A DNA stretch of 64,000 nucleotides from Citrobacter telavivensis (GTDB lineage: Bacteria; Pseudomonadota; Gammaproteobacteria; Enterobacterales; Enterobacteriaceae): assembly GCA_009363175.1 (NCBI GenBank), contig CP045205.1, positions 2,852,001-2,916,000 on the forward strand, read 5' to 3'. Each line of letters opens with the position of its first letter. Positions within the stretch are counted from its first letter, which is position 1. Under the pieces are notes generated by a model. It was not told the DNA's origin. It made no database searches and saw only the letters and a list, made by a program, of their open reading frames with translations. The position numbers and the translations under genes are program-made. Positions 44,522 to 53,246 of the stretch are shown piece after piece.

Positions 44522-45376
44522 ATGAAACAAAAAGTGGTTAGCATTGGCGACATCAAGGTAGCAAACGATCTACCGTTCGTGCTGTTTGGTGGTATGAACG
44601 TGCTGGAATCGCGCGATCTGGCGATGCGCATTTGTGAGCACTACGTGACCGTTACCCAGAAACTGGGTATCCCTTACGTGTTCAAGGCCTCTTTTGATAA
44701 AGCCAACCGTTCTTCTATCCACTCCTACCGTGGACCGGGCCTGGAAGAAGGGATGAAAATCTTCCAGGAACTGAAGCAGACCTTTGGCGTGAAAGTGATC
44801 ACCGACGTTCATGAAGCCAGCCAGGCGCAGCCTGTTGCTGACGTTGTGGATGTGATTCAGTTACCGGCGTTCCTCGCGCGTCAGACCGATTTGGTGGAAG
44901 CGATGGCGAAAACCGGCGCAGTCATCAACGTGAAGAAACCGCAGTTCGTGAGCCCGGGTCAGATGGGTAACATCGTGGATAAATTCCATGAAGGCGGTAA
45001 CGATAAGGTGATCCTGTGTGACCGAGGGGCAAACTTTGGTTATGACAACCTGGTCGTTGATATGCTGGGCTTCAGCGTGATGAAGAAAGTCTCCGGTAAC
45101 AGCCCGGTCATTTTCGATGTGACCCACGCGTTGCAGTGCCGCGACCCCTTCGGTGCAGCCTCTGGCGGTCGTCGCGGTCAGGTGACTGAGCTGGCGCGTG
45201 CGGGTATGGCGGTCGGTCTGGCCGGTCTGTTCATCGAAGCGCACCCGGATCCGGCCAACGCGAAATGCGACGGTCCGTCCGCGCTGCCGCTGGCGAAGCT
45301 GGAACAGTTCCTTGTGCAGATGAAAGCGGTTGACGATCTGGTGAAAAGCTTTGACGAGCTGGATACCGAGAACTAA
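44522..45376 (+). CDS. kdsA: KDO-8-phosphate synthase
   Basis: 284 aa. Condenses PEP and arabinose-5-phosphate for lipopolysaccharide KDO. Visible: FKASFDKANRSSIHSYRGPGLEEG, KKPQFVSPGQMGNI, FDVTHALQCRDPFGAASGGRRGQV and FIEAHPDPANAKCDGPSALPL. Last gene of the hemA-prfA-prmC-sirB-kdsA cluster; strong terminator follows. Confidence 0.99.
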   Translation: MKQKVVSIGDIKVANDLPFVLFGGMNVLESRDLAMRICEHYVTVTQKLGIPYVFKASFDKANRSSIHSYRGPGLEEGMKIFQELKQTFGVKVITDVHEASQAQPVADVVDVIQLPAFLARQTDLVEAMAKTGAVINVKKPQFVSPGQMGNIVDKFHEGGNDKVILCDRGANFGYDNLVVDMLGFSVMKKVSGNSPVIFDVTHALQCRDPFGAASGGRRGQVTELARAGMAVGLAGLFIEAHPDPANAKCDGPSALPLAKLEQFLVQMKAVDDLVKSFDELDTEN

Positions 45377-45391
45377 GTCTCGCAGAAACAG

Positions 45392-45419
45392 AAAACCCCG
45401 CCGCAGCGGGGTTTTTTTT
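45392..45419. terminator. kdsA/chaA bidirectional terminator
   Basis: AAAACCCCGC-CGCA-GCGGGGTTTTTTTT directly after kdsA and 11 bp before the 3' end of convergent chaA. Confidence 0.93.
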
Positions 45420-45429
45420 GCCTGCAAGG

Positions 45430-46530
45430 TCAGGCAAATATCGTCATCAGATAGGCGATAAACAGTGCCAGATGCGCCGCACCGTTCAGCACGTTGGTGC
45501 GTCCCGTTGAGAACGAGATATGGCACAGCACCAGCGACGCCACCATCACGACCATTTCCGGCGCGCCTAAGCCGAACACCAGGTCATTCCCCGTTGCCCA
45601 TGCAATCAGCGTCACCACCGGTACCGTCAGGGAGATGGTTGCCAACACCGAACCAAAGAACAGGTTCATTGCTCTCTGTACCTGATTATTCAACACGGCT
45701 TTCAGCGCCCCAAGCCCTTCCGGGGAGAGGATCAGCAGTGCGACAAGGAAGCCGGTAAAGGCGACCGGGGCGTTCAGCTCAGTCAGCAGCGTCTCCAGCG
45801 GGTTCGCGTTCATCTTGGTGACGGCAATCACCGCAATCAGATGAATCACCAGCCAGACGGCATGCCACAAATTGCTGTGCGCTGAGGGCTTACCGTGATG
45901 CGGGTCGTCGTCGTCGCTGTCATCTTCATGCTCATAGACAAACAGGCTCTGGTGCGTTTTGGTTTGAATGAGCAGGAACACGCCGTACATCGCGGCAGAA
46001 ATTAAAGCGACCAACAGCGCCTGGCTGGTGGTGAAATTCGCGCCCGGCAGCGCCATTGGAAATACCAGCACGATAATCGCCAGCGGAAACAGGGCAATAA
46101 GATACTGCTTAATACCGAACAGGTTCATATACTGCGTTGCGAATTTACGCCCGCCCAGTAACAGTGAAAAACCCACCAGACCACCGGTCACAATCATGAT
46201 GATGGAATAAAGCGTGTCGCGCATCAGCTTGGGTGCCGCATCGCCGGTCGCCATCAGGGCTGAGATCAAGCTAACTTCGAGAATGACCACTGACAGACTC
46301 AGAATGAGTGAGCCATAGGGTTCGCCGAGGCGGTGGGCCAGTACGTCGGCGTGACGAACAACGCTAAAGGCGCTGCTTAAAATACCAATCAGGGCAAGAA
46401 GGTTAATTCCGATCACCGCTGGTAGTGAATGGCTGTTTCCCCAAAGGAATAGCACTACCAGCGCCACAACCGGGAAAATAAGCGATGTCTCCTTATGGCG
46501 GGTTTTCACCGCCTCTTGTGCATGTGTCAT
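45430..46530 (-). CDS. chaA: ChaA, Na+(Ca2+,K+)/H+ antiporter
   Basis: 366 aa from ATG 46530 (MTHAQEAVKTRHKET, the E. coli length); a longer open frame upstream is not conserved. CaCA-family antiporter with about eleven membrane helices; the conserved acidic repeats are in LSLSVVILEVSLISALM and LLILSPEGLGALKAV. A cytoplasmic acidic-His loop (EHEDDSDDDDPHHGK) is typical. Expels Na+ and K+ at alkaline pH. Confidence 0.97.
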   Translation of the reverse strand: MTHAQEAVKTRHKETSLIFPVVALVVLFLWGNSHSLPAVIGINLLALIGILSSAFSVVRHADVLAHRLGEPYGSLILSLSVVILEVSLISALMATGDAAPKLMRDTLYSIIMIVTGGLVGFSLLLGGRKFATQYMNLFGIKQYLIALFPLAIIVLVFPMALPGANFTTSQALLVALISAAMYGVFLLIQTKTHQSLFVYEHEDDSDDDDPHHGKPSAHSNLWHAVWLVIHLIAVIAVTKMNANPLETLLTELNAPVAFTGFLVALLILSPEGLGALKAVLNNQVQRAMNLFFGSVLATISLTVPVVTLIAWATGNDLVFGLGAPEMVVMVASLVLCHISFSTGRTNVLNGAAHLALFIAYLMTIFA

Positions 46531-46803
46531 TAATGCTCTCCATCTCTGCAGGTCGATTTTAGTTATAAATGTAATAAAGCGTGTAAAAAATAACAGAAAA
46601 CGCAGGCTTTCTGGTGATATTTTACGAAATTTTACGGCATTCCCGCATTTCACCTTTAAAACGACAGAAAGAGAAACTCTTGCTTTTTGAATGTTTAAAT
46701 AACAACACCTTATGATGGTCGTAGGGTTAATAAACCTTTTTACAGTGGCAGCGGCGTCCAGGGTTGACCACACTTTAGGTTTAGCCAAAAAGCGGAGTCA
46801 ATG

Positions 46804-47034
46804 ATGCCTTATCATGCGAAAAAAGATCTACCAGACAGTGTACAGCACGTCTTACCCGCCCATGCCCAGGCTATCTACAAGGAGGCGTTCAATAGCGCCT
46901 GGGAGCAGTATAAGGACAACGCCTCTCGCCGTGATGATGCCAGTCGGGAAGAGACCGCGCATAAAGTCGCGTGGGCGGCAGTGAAAAAAGAGTATGCCAA
47001 AGGTGAAGATGATAAGTGGCATAAGAAAACCTAA
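46804..47034 (+). CDS. chaB: ChaB, cation-transport regulator
   Basis: 76 aa, small helical ChaB fold: KKDLPDSVQHVLPAHAQAIYKEAFNSAW and ETAHKVAWAAVKKEYAK. Of the tandem ATGs (46801, 46804) I prefer the second, with GGAG about seven bases upstream and the E. coli length. Divergent from chaA. Named as putative regulator of ChaA; the mechanism is not clear. Confidence 0.95.
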   Translation: MPYHAKKDLPDSVQHVLPAHAQAIYKEAFNSAWEQYKDNASRRDDASREETAHKVAWAAVKKEYAKGEDDKWHKKT

Positions 47035-47230
47035 CCACTTAACTTATAAGGTTTAACGCTACAGCCCCCGTGAACGCATGGGCGAATCGTGCTACCCGCA
47101 ACCGTTGCAGCCTTGCAAGCGGCCCGTGAATTGCATATTGTCGTGATATTGGTTTCAAAATGAGCAGTTAAAATGCCCGGAAGGCGTCAAAAAGTTGTCG
47201 CAGGGAAGTATGCAGTGGCGGAGGTGTAAG

Positions 47231-47926
47231 GTGTTAACGCGTGATTTCTTGATGAATGCCGATTGTAAGACGGCATTTGGTGCTATTGAAGAATCACTCT
47301 TATGGTCAGCAGAACAACGTGCGGCGTCCCTTGCGGCGACGCTGGCTTGTCGACCAGATGATGGACCGGTGTGGATCTTCGGTTATGGATCGTTGATGTG
47401 GAACCCGGCGCTAGAATTTGATGAGTCATGCACCGGTACGCTGGTGGGATGGCATCGGGCATTTTGCCTGCGTCTTACGGCAGGGCGCGGAACCGCGTGC
47501 CAGCCGGGGCGAATGCTTGCACTGAAAGAGGGCGGGCGCACCACTGGCGTGGCCTATCGTCTCCCGGATGCTTCGCTTGAGCAGGAGTTAACCTTGCTGT
47601 GGAAGCGAGAAATGATCACCGGTTGCTATCTGCCAACCTGGTGCCAACTGGCGCTGGACGACGGGCGAACGGTGAATGCGCTGGTGTTCATTATGGACCC
47701 GCGCCATCCGCTGTATGAGTCGGACACGCGTGCGCAAATTATCGCCCCGCTGATTGCTGCCGCCAGTGGGCCGCTTGGCACCAACGCGCAGTACCTGTTT
47801 TCGCTCGAACAGGAGTTGCAGAAACTGGGAATGCAGGATGAATGTCTTAACGACCTGGTGACTAACGTTCGGGGGTTGTTAGGTGAATCTCTGCCGGAAG
47901 GTGTTTTGCGCCCGGGTTTCGCGTGA
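47231..47926 (+). CDS. chaC: ChaC, glutathione-specific gamma-glutamylcyclotransferase
   Basis: 231 aa from GTG 47231 with GGAGG seven bases upstream, matching E. coli ChaC. Active-site loop VWIFGYGSLMWNP and catalytic Glu region (WKREMITGCYLPTW). Cleaves glutathione to 5-oxoproline and Cys-Gly. Despite its name there is no evidence of a transport role. A 197-bp gap separates it from chaB. Confidence 0.97.
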   Translation: MLTRDFLMNADCKTAFGAIEESLLWSAEQRAASLAATLACRPDDGPVWIFGYGSLMWNPALEFDESCTGTLVGWHRAFCLRLTAGRGTACQPGRMLALKEGGRTTGVAYRLPDASLEQELTLLWKREMITGCYLPTWCQLALDDGRTVNALVFIMDPRHPLYESDTRAQIIAPLIAAASGPLGTNAQYLFSLEQELQKLGMQDECLNDLVTNVRGLLGESLPEGVLRPGFA

Positions 47927-47938
47927 GGCTTATATAAA

Positions 47939-47963
47939 CCCGGTAGGCACAGGCGCTACCGGG
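47939..47963. terminator. Palindromic hairpin after chaC
   Basis: CCCGGTAG-GCACAGGCG-CTACCGGG, an 8-bp GC-rich stem 12 bp after chaC and 11 bp before the next minus-strand gene. It resembles a REP-type (BIME) hairpin and may protect both 3' ends. Confidence 0.6.
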
Positions 47964-47974
47964 CAATTCGCGTA

Positions 47975-48220
47975 TCAGGCGGCGATATAACTGATGGAAT
48001 GTTCAAGCGACTGGCTATGGCTGTCGATCAATACATTCCAGACGCCGGTATACGGTACGGTCAACCACGCGTTATCACGATTTTGCACGCTTAATATGTC
48101 GGTCTGCGCGTCTTTAACGTGATTCTTCTCGCTCATCAGATGAATGTGGCAACACTCAGAACAGCGTACGACCACAGTATCCCCACCAAATAACTTCAAA
48201 CTTGCCTTTACTAATGCCAT
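47975..48220 (-). CDS. Small DUF1883-type protein
   Basis: 81 aa. Layout follows DUF1883: an initial strand, GGDTVVVRCSECCHIHLMSEKN, and WLTVPYTGVWNVLIDSHSQSLEHSISYI. Compact beta-rich cytosolic protein; three Cys in a SECC-type cluster. The family has no known function that I can name; related modules occur with TIR domains in other bacteria. Convergent with chaC. Good start context is not obvious, but the whole ORF is conserved in style. Confidence 0.7.
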   Translation of the reverse strand: MALVKASLKLFGGDTVVVRCSECCHIHLMSEKNHVKDAQTDILSVQNRDNAWLTVPYTGVWNVLIDSHSQSLEHSISYIAA

Positions 48221-48483
48221 TTCTCACCCCGTATTGAAAACAACGTACTTCCCTTAGGAAGTGCTGCGTGATGTTGTTCACATTTTACCCATGAGGCATA
48301 ACACCAAAGAGTTAGGCTTCGGATGCTGATTTTGATCAAAAAATGGCATAACGATTAAACAATAGTGACAAAATGCCTGAGAAAAGCGTGATCGGGCGCA
48401 CTTACTTTTGGTAAAGATACGCCCCAATAAGATTAAATTCGGAAATTACCGGCTGTTTCAGCAAGCTCACCTGAAAAGAGTGA

Positions 48484-48837
48484 TTAGAACGTCAGAACTT
48501 TGTCGGCGGCCAGCGTCCACTGCGCCAGTTCTACCAGCGTGCCGACTTCCACGCCGTCAATCAGCGGCAGCGCCGTGATCCCGCGTCCGTCTGTGCAGGT
48601 CTTGCACAGTTTGACCGGGACATTCTGGGCGGTGAGAATCTCCAGCATCTGCTGAATGTTATAACCTTCTGCGGGCTTCTGACCGCGTAAACCCGCCGTG
48701 ACGGCATCCGACATCAGAAACAGTCGCAGGTCGAGATCGCCCGCCTGTTCACGTAACGCGATCGCCAGTCTCAGGCTGTTGAATAACGATTCGCTACCGT
48801 ATGCCGCACCGTTGGCAATGATCACTATCTTTTGCAT
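48484..48837 (-). CDS. ychN: YchN, DsrE-like protein
   Basis: 117 aa, essentially the E. coli protein. DsrE/F fold with KIVIIANGAAYGSESLFNSLRLA and two conserved Cys in VKLCKTCTDGRGI. The E. coli structure is a hexamer with clustered Cys; a sulfur-relay type role has been suggested, not shown. Confidence 0.96.
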   Translation of the reverse strand: MQKIVIIANGAAYGSESLFNSLRLAIALREQAGDLDLRLFLMSDAVTAGLRGQKPAEGYNIQQMLEILTAQNVPVKLCKTCTDGRGITALPLIDGVEVGTLVELAQWTLAADKVLTF

Positions 48838-49046
48838 GTTGACTCCTGTAAGCAGGGAGGTTTGATTTGTCAGCCCGTTATGTTACCGCGCAAGCGGAGT
48901 GTTACCAATGAAAGTCTGACGAAAAGGAATACCAGGCAAGAGTAAGGATATTCCTGAAAGTGTGAGAAAGTCTGCAAAACATCCCTGAGTCAGGTAAGCT
49001 TTTAACGAGTTAAGTTAACTGAACTGTGTAAGAAGCCATCGTCGAT

Positions 49047-50453
49047 TTGAGCCGTTTTGTATCGCATCCCGTCCCTCTCTGGTTACTCTTGCTGCTGGCA
49101 GGCGGTACGGCCAGTGCACAATCCTCCTTTATGCAACAGGCCGAAAATCCCTTTGACAATAATCAGGACGGGCTGCCCGATCTGGGGATGGCGCCCGACT
49201 CGCATGAAGGCGAAAAACATTTCGCCGAGATGGCGAAAGCCTTTGGCGAGGCGAGCATGATCGACAACGGTCTTGACACCGGTGAGCAGGCAAAACAGTT
49301 TGCCTTTGGCCAGGTGCGCGACGCGGTGAGTGAGCAGGTGAATCAACACCTGGAATCCTGGCTGTCGCCGTGGGGCAGGGCCAGCGTCGACGTACAGGTC
49401 GATAACGAAGGCAATTTCAACGGCAGTCGCGGAAGCTGGCTCGTTCCCTGGCAGGATAACTCGCGCTACCTCACCTGGAGTCAACTGGGGCTTACCCAGC
49501 AGGATGACGGACTGGTGAGTAATGTGGGTATCGGCCAGCGCTGGGCGCGCGACGGTTGGCTGCTCGGCTATAACACCTTCTACGATAATCTGCTGGATGA
49601 AAACCTTCAGCGCGGTGGACTGGGTGCCGAAGCGTGGGGGGAATACCTGCGACTTTCGGCCAATTATTACCAGCCGTTTGCCTCATGGCGCGCCCATACG
49701 CCGACGCTGGAGCAACGAATGGCGCGCGGTTACGACGTCACGGCTGAAATGCGAATGCCGTTCTACGAATTTCTCAACACCCGCGTCAGCGTGGAGCAAT
49801 ATTTTGGCGACAGTGTGGATCTGTTCGATTCAGGAACGGGCTATCACAACCCGGTGGCGGTGAAGTTGGGGCTGAACTACACTCCGGTTCCGCTGGTGAC
49901 CGTAACCGCTCAGCACAAGCAGGGAGAGAGCGGCCTCAGCCAGAACAACCTCGGACTGAACCTGAATTACCGCTTCGGCGTGCCGTTGAAAAAACAGTTG
50001 GCGGCAAGCGAAGTGGCGGAAAGTCAGTCGCTGCGCGGAAGCCGCTATGACAATCCGCAGCGCAACAACCTGCCGACGATGGAGTATCGTCAGCGTAAAA
50101 CCCTGAGCGTATTTCTGGCGACCCCGCCGTGGGATCTGCATGCGGGCGAAACGGTACCGCTAAAATTACAGGTACGCAGTCTGCATGGCATTCGCCATAT
50201 CACCTGGCAGGGGGATATGCAGGCGCTGAGTCTGACGGCGGGCGCAAACGCAGAAAGTGCTGAGGGCTGGACGGTCATTATGCCGGCCTGGGACAGCAGT
50301 GAAGGCGCGAGTAACCGCTGGCGACTGTCGGTGGTGGTGGAAGATGAGAAGGGGCAGCGTGTCTCTTCCAATGAGATCACGCTCGCGCTAACTGAACCGT
50401 TTATGACAATGCCAGAGGACGATCCGCGCTGGAGGTTGCTCCCGGAGGAGTAA
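49047..50453 (+). CDS. ychO: YchO, inverse-autotransporter-type beta-barrel protein
   Basis: 468 aa. Signal peptide (PLWLLLLLAGGTASAQS), then an intimin/invasin-type barrel domain (VGIGQRWARDGWLLGYNTFYDNLL, RGYDVTAEMRMPFYEFLNTRVSVEQYFGD) and one C-terminal Ig-like domain (about 365-450). Full E. coli YchO length; no long adhesin passenger. The start is TTG 49047, which matches the E. coli N-terminus MSRF. Linked to adhesion and invasion in avian pathogenic E. coli. Confidence 0.92.
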   Translation: MSRFVSHPVPLWLLLLLAGGTASAQSSFMQQAENPFDNNQDGLPDLGMAPDSHEGEKHFAEMAKAFGEASMIDNGLDTGEQAKQFAFGQVRDAVSEQVNQHLESWLSPWGRASVDVQVDNEGNFNGSRGSWLVPWQDNSRYLTWSQLGLTQQDDGLVSNVGIGQRWARDGWLLGYNTFYDNLLDENLQRGGLGAEAWGEYLRLSANYYQPFASWRAHTPTLEQRMARGYDVTAEMRMPFYEFLNTRVSVEQYFGDSVDLFDSGTGYHNPVAVKLGLNYTPVPLVTVTAQHKQGESGLSQNNLGLNLNYRFGVPLKKQLAASEVAESQSLRGSRYDNPQRNNLPTMEYRQRKTLSVFLATPPWDLHAGETVPLKLQVRSLHGIRHITWQGDMQALSLTAGANAESAEGWTVIMPAWDSSEGASNRWRLSVVVEDEKGQRVSSNEITLALTEPFMTMPEDDPRWRLLPEE

Positions 50454-51104
50454 TCAGAAGATGCGTTCCTGATGCACCCACACTGCCGCTTCGACGCGTG
50501 ATTTGAGCTTCATTTTCTTCAGCATATGCTTCACGTGGACTTTCACCGTGCTTTCGGTGATATCCAGACGGCGGGCAATCATTTTGTTCGGCAGGCCCTG
50601 GGCGATAAGCTTCAGAATGTCGCGCTCACGTGGGGTCAGTTGCGTGACGTCGCGATCGGAGGTGGCTCGGTTGGCGCGCAGGCTGGCAGCCAGTACCGGC
50701 GTTAACGCTTCGCTTAATACCATCTCTCCGGCAGCGGCCTGCTGTAACGACTTAAGCAAGTCTTCCGGTTCCATGTCTTTCAACAGATAACCGTCAGCGC
50801 CGCGCTTGAGCGCCGTCACGACATCCTCTTCATGATTCGACACGCTGAACACCACAATTCGACCGGACAGCGCCTTCTCACGCAGTTTGTCGAGGGTTTC
50901 CAGCCCGTTCATCCCCGGCATGTTCAGGTCGAGCAGGATCAGATCCGGGTCAAGCGATTCGGCCAGTTCGATACCCTGCTCGCCGTTACTGGCTTCACCG
51001 ACCACGGTAATATCGGGTGCCATGCTGACAAGCTGTTTGACGCCTGTCCGCAGCATCGGATGATCGTCGATGAGCAGGATAGTTGCCGGTTCCTGATTAT
51101 TCAT
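50454..51104 (-). CDS. narL: NarL nitrate/nitrite response regulator
   Basis: 216 aa. Receiver domain with phospho-Asp in DLILLDLNMPG (about residue 59) and C-terminal LuxR-type HTH (LTPRERDILKLIAQGLPNKMIARRLDITESTVKVHVKHML). Phosphorylated by NarX; binds TACYNMT-type heptamers, activating narK and narG and repressing other respiratory genes. Overlaps narX by 8 bp; its stop abuts the convergent ychO stop. Confidence 0.99.
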   Translation of the reverse strand: MNNQEPATILLIDDHPMLRTGVKQLVSMAPDITVVGEASNGEQGIELAESLDPDLILLDLNMPGMNGLETLDKLREKALSGRIVVFSVSNHEEDVVTALKRGADGYLLKDMEPEDLLKSLQQAAAGEMVLSEALTPVLAASLRANRATSDRDVTQLTPRERDILKLIAQGLPNKMIARRLDITESTVKVHVKHMLKKMKLKSRVEAAVWVHQERIF

Positions 51105-52893
51105 GGGTATCTCCTTGAACTTCTGTGAAGTATTTTTCGGGAATAAAGGTGACAGCGACTTCAGTACCGCCCGTCTCGCGACGGCGTACCTGGCAATCTC
51201 CGCGCAGGCTCTGCGCCCGGTCGCGCATGATGATCATGCCATAGTGGTTACTGCGTTCGGCATTCTCAGGAACGCCGCAGCCGTTGTCTTGTACAGTCAA
51301 TTTAACCTGCTTGCCCTTTAGCGCTACGTTGACTATCACTTCATCAGCGTGAGAGTGCTTAAGCGCATTGCTTAAGGCTTCGCGGGCAATTTGCAGTAGA
51401 TGAATCGCCTGATGCGAAGGCACCAGACGCGGTGGTAGCTGATAATCCAGTTTCACCGTAAAGCCAAAACGGGCGCTGTATTCCTGACAACTGGCTTCCA
51501 GCGCCGGGCGCAGACCGGGCTCGGTCAACTGTAAGCGGAACGTGGTCAACAGTTCGCGCAGTTGCGCCCATGAAGCGTTCAGTTCGTTGCGGATCTGGCT
51601 CAGCAGGTCGCGGCTACTGTCCGGCAACGTCTCTCCCTGCATTTGCAGGCAACTGACCTGCATCTTCATACAGGACAGTGATTGTGCAATAGAATCATGC
51701 AGTTCGCGCGCAATGGTTGCACGCTCTTCCATGACAATCAACTGCTGCTGGCGTTCCTGATTGCGATCCAGCGCCAGCGTTGCGGTGAGTTGTTCCACGA
51801 CGGTATCCACCAGTTGTTGCTGATCGTGACTCAGGTGACGCCCCTGCGGCAGGGTCGCCAGTAAAATGCCGTATTGGGTGTGGGTGTCCGTTAAGCGCCA
51901 TTTCAGCGTCATTCCCCCTTCAATTTGCGGCAGCGCGTCGCGCGGGCAGAGATGGCACCCCTTATCATCACAGCTGATATCGGACTGGCAGGTAAATTCC
52001 TGATGGTTATCTTCGTCTTCCTGGTCATACACCCGCAGTTCGATGTCATGCATTTGGGTCAGGTTTTGCAGACCGTTCAGCACCGGGGAGAGCCGTTCGC
52101 AAAGCGGTACCGGTGAATGCAGACGACGGTTCGCCTGCCAGAGAAAAGAGAGGATCTGGTTTTTCTGCTCCAGCCCGGCGGTTTTTTCCCTGACGCGCTG
52201 TTCGAGCACCGAATAGCTTTCCGCCAGTTCGTCTGACATGTTATTAAGCGCATCGCCGAGCATCGCCATCTCATTGCGCCCGCCGATCTGCGCGCGCTGA
52301 GTGAAGTCGCGCTGGCTGACGGCACGGGCCATCGACAGCAGTTGTTTCCACGGCTGAAGCAGACGCGCCCGCAACCAGATAATGGTAAAGACCAGCAGCA
52401 GCGCCATGAAAATCGCCATCACCCGGTGCACCATTACCACGCGTTCGATGCGCATTTCGGTGATGTGATCAAACGCGGAGACGAGCCTGTCAAGACCGGT
52501 GACGAACTGGCTGACGTCGGCGGCGACGGCCTCTCTGCTGCTGGCCTGTTGCAGGCCAGGAGACAGTTCGCGATGCCAGTAATCCTGGAGTGCACGCAGT
52601 TGCGCCTGCTGGCCGTCGCGTTCTGCCGCACGGGTTAGTTCCGGGCTGAACGCCGTCTGTTCCATCTCATTAAGCAGTTTCTGGTCGTCAGCGTTCAACG
52701 GCACCGCCGCGAGCAGGCGATAGCTTTGCATCCGCAGTGAGCCCGCTTTATTGATGGCGTGCGCGCTGCCCTGTACGCCCTGGACTAGCCAGCCAGAGAC
52801 AGCCATACCCGCCACGCCAATGGCGGTAGAGAGCATCACAATGAGCGCCACCTGGTTAACCAGCGTGAGCGGAGAGAGACAACGTTTTAGCAT
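51097..52893 (-). CDS. narX: NarX nitrate/nitrite sensor kinase
   Basis: 598 aa. Two membrane segments enclosing the periplasmic nitrate sensor with the P-box around RMQSYRLLAAVP, a HAMP domain, a Cys-rich central module (CQSDISCDDKGCHLC), phospho-His in ARELHDSIAQSLSCMK and HPK7-type ATP site (DNGCGVPENAE). Full E. coli length. Divergent from narK. Confidence 0.99.
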   Translation of the reverse strand: MLKRCLSPLTLVNQVALIVMLSTAIGVAGMAVSGWLVQGVQGSAHAINKAGSLRMQSYRLLAAVPLNADDQKLLNEMEQTAFSPELTRAAERDGQQAQLRALQDYWHRELSPGLQQASSREAVAADVSQFVTGLDRLVSAFDHITEMRIERVVMVHRVMAIFMALLLVFTIIWLRARLLQPWKQLLSMARAVSQRDFTQRAQIGGRNEMAMLGDALNNMSDELAESYSVLEQRVREKTAGLEQKNQILSFLWQANRRLHSPVPLCERLSPVLNGLQNLTQMHDIELRVYDQEDEDNHQEFTCQSDISCDDKGCHLCPRDALPQIEGGMTLKWRLTDTHTQYGILLATLPQGRHLSHDQQQLVDTVVEQLTATLALDRNQERQQQLIVMEERATIARELHDSIAQSLSCMKMQVSCLQMQGETLPDSSRDLLSQIRNELNASWAQLRELLTTFRLQLTEPGLRPALEASCQEYSARFGFTVKLDYQLPPRLVPSHQAIHLLQIAREALSNALKHSHADEVIVNVALKGKQVKLTVQDNGCGVPENAERSNHYGMIIMRDRAQSLRGDCQVRRRETGGTEVAVTFIPEKYFTEVQGDTHE

Positions 52894-53246
52894 AAAACCT
52901 TCTTCCTTCAGGCCTCCGGACAGCGAATGTGGAAACCTTAATGAATGACGAGACTGCCGGTCAGAATTGGGCAGTGGCGTTATTCTCGACCATCCCCTGG
53001 AGTATACCCATACCTAAAACGAGTTACCTCTTAATTGCCGCGATCGGAGAGGATTTGAGGAAGGGGGTACCTGCGGCGGGCAGCACTGTGAAAAACCACG
53101 TATTTCTTGTCGAATTATTCTACTCACTTAGGGTGATCATGATTTTTTTGCTGTGATATCGACAACTTTTCCTTTGATTTATATCAACTTACCTTGCGCT
53201 GTAAACCCTAATGTTGCAGGCATCGAATCGAGTATCAGAGGTGTCT
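52894..53246. promoter_or_regulatory. narX-narK divergent control region
   Basis: 353 bp without a gene. TACCCAT and TACCTCT around 53005-53032 fit NarL heptamers (TACYNMT), and AGGGGGTACC at 53060-53069 holds an inverse copy. The FNR site of narK is at 53174-53187. This matches E. coli, where FNR and NarL jointly activate narK. Confidence 0.7.
53174..53187 (+). promoter_or_regulatory. FNR site of the narK promoter
   Basis: TTGAT-TTAT-ATCAA is a perfect FNR palindrome. With the usual -41.5 spacing transcription would start near 53222, 25 bp before the narK ATG, with TAATGT (53209-53214) as -10. Confidence 0.88.

Noticed and set aside
47101..47230. Longer ChaC start at 47195
   Set aside because: GTG 47231 has a near-perfect GGAGG and gives the conserved N-terminus LTRDFLMNADC.
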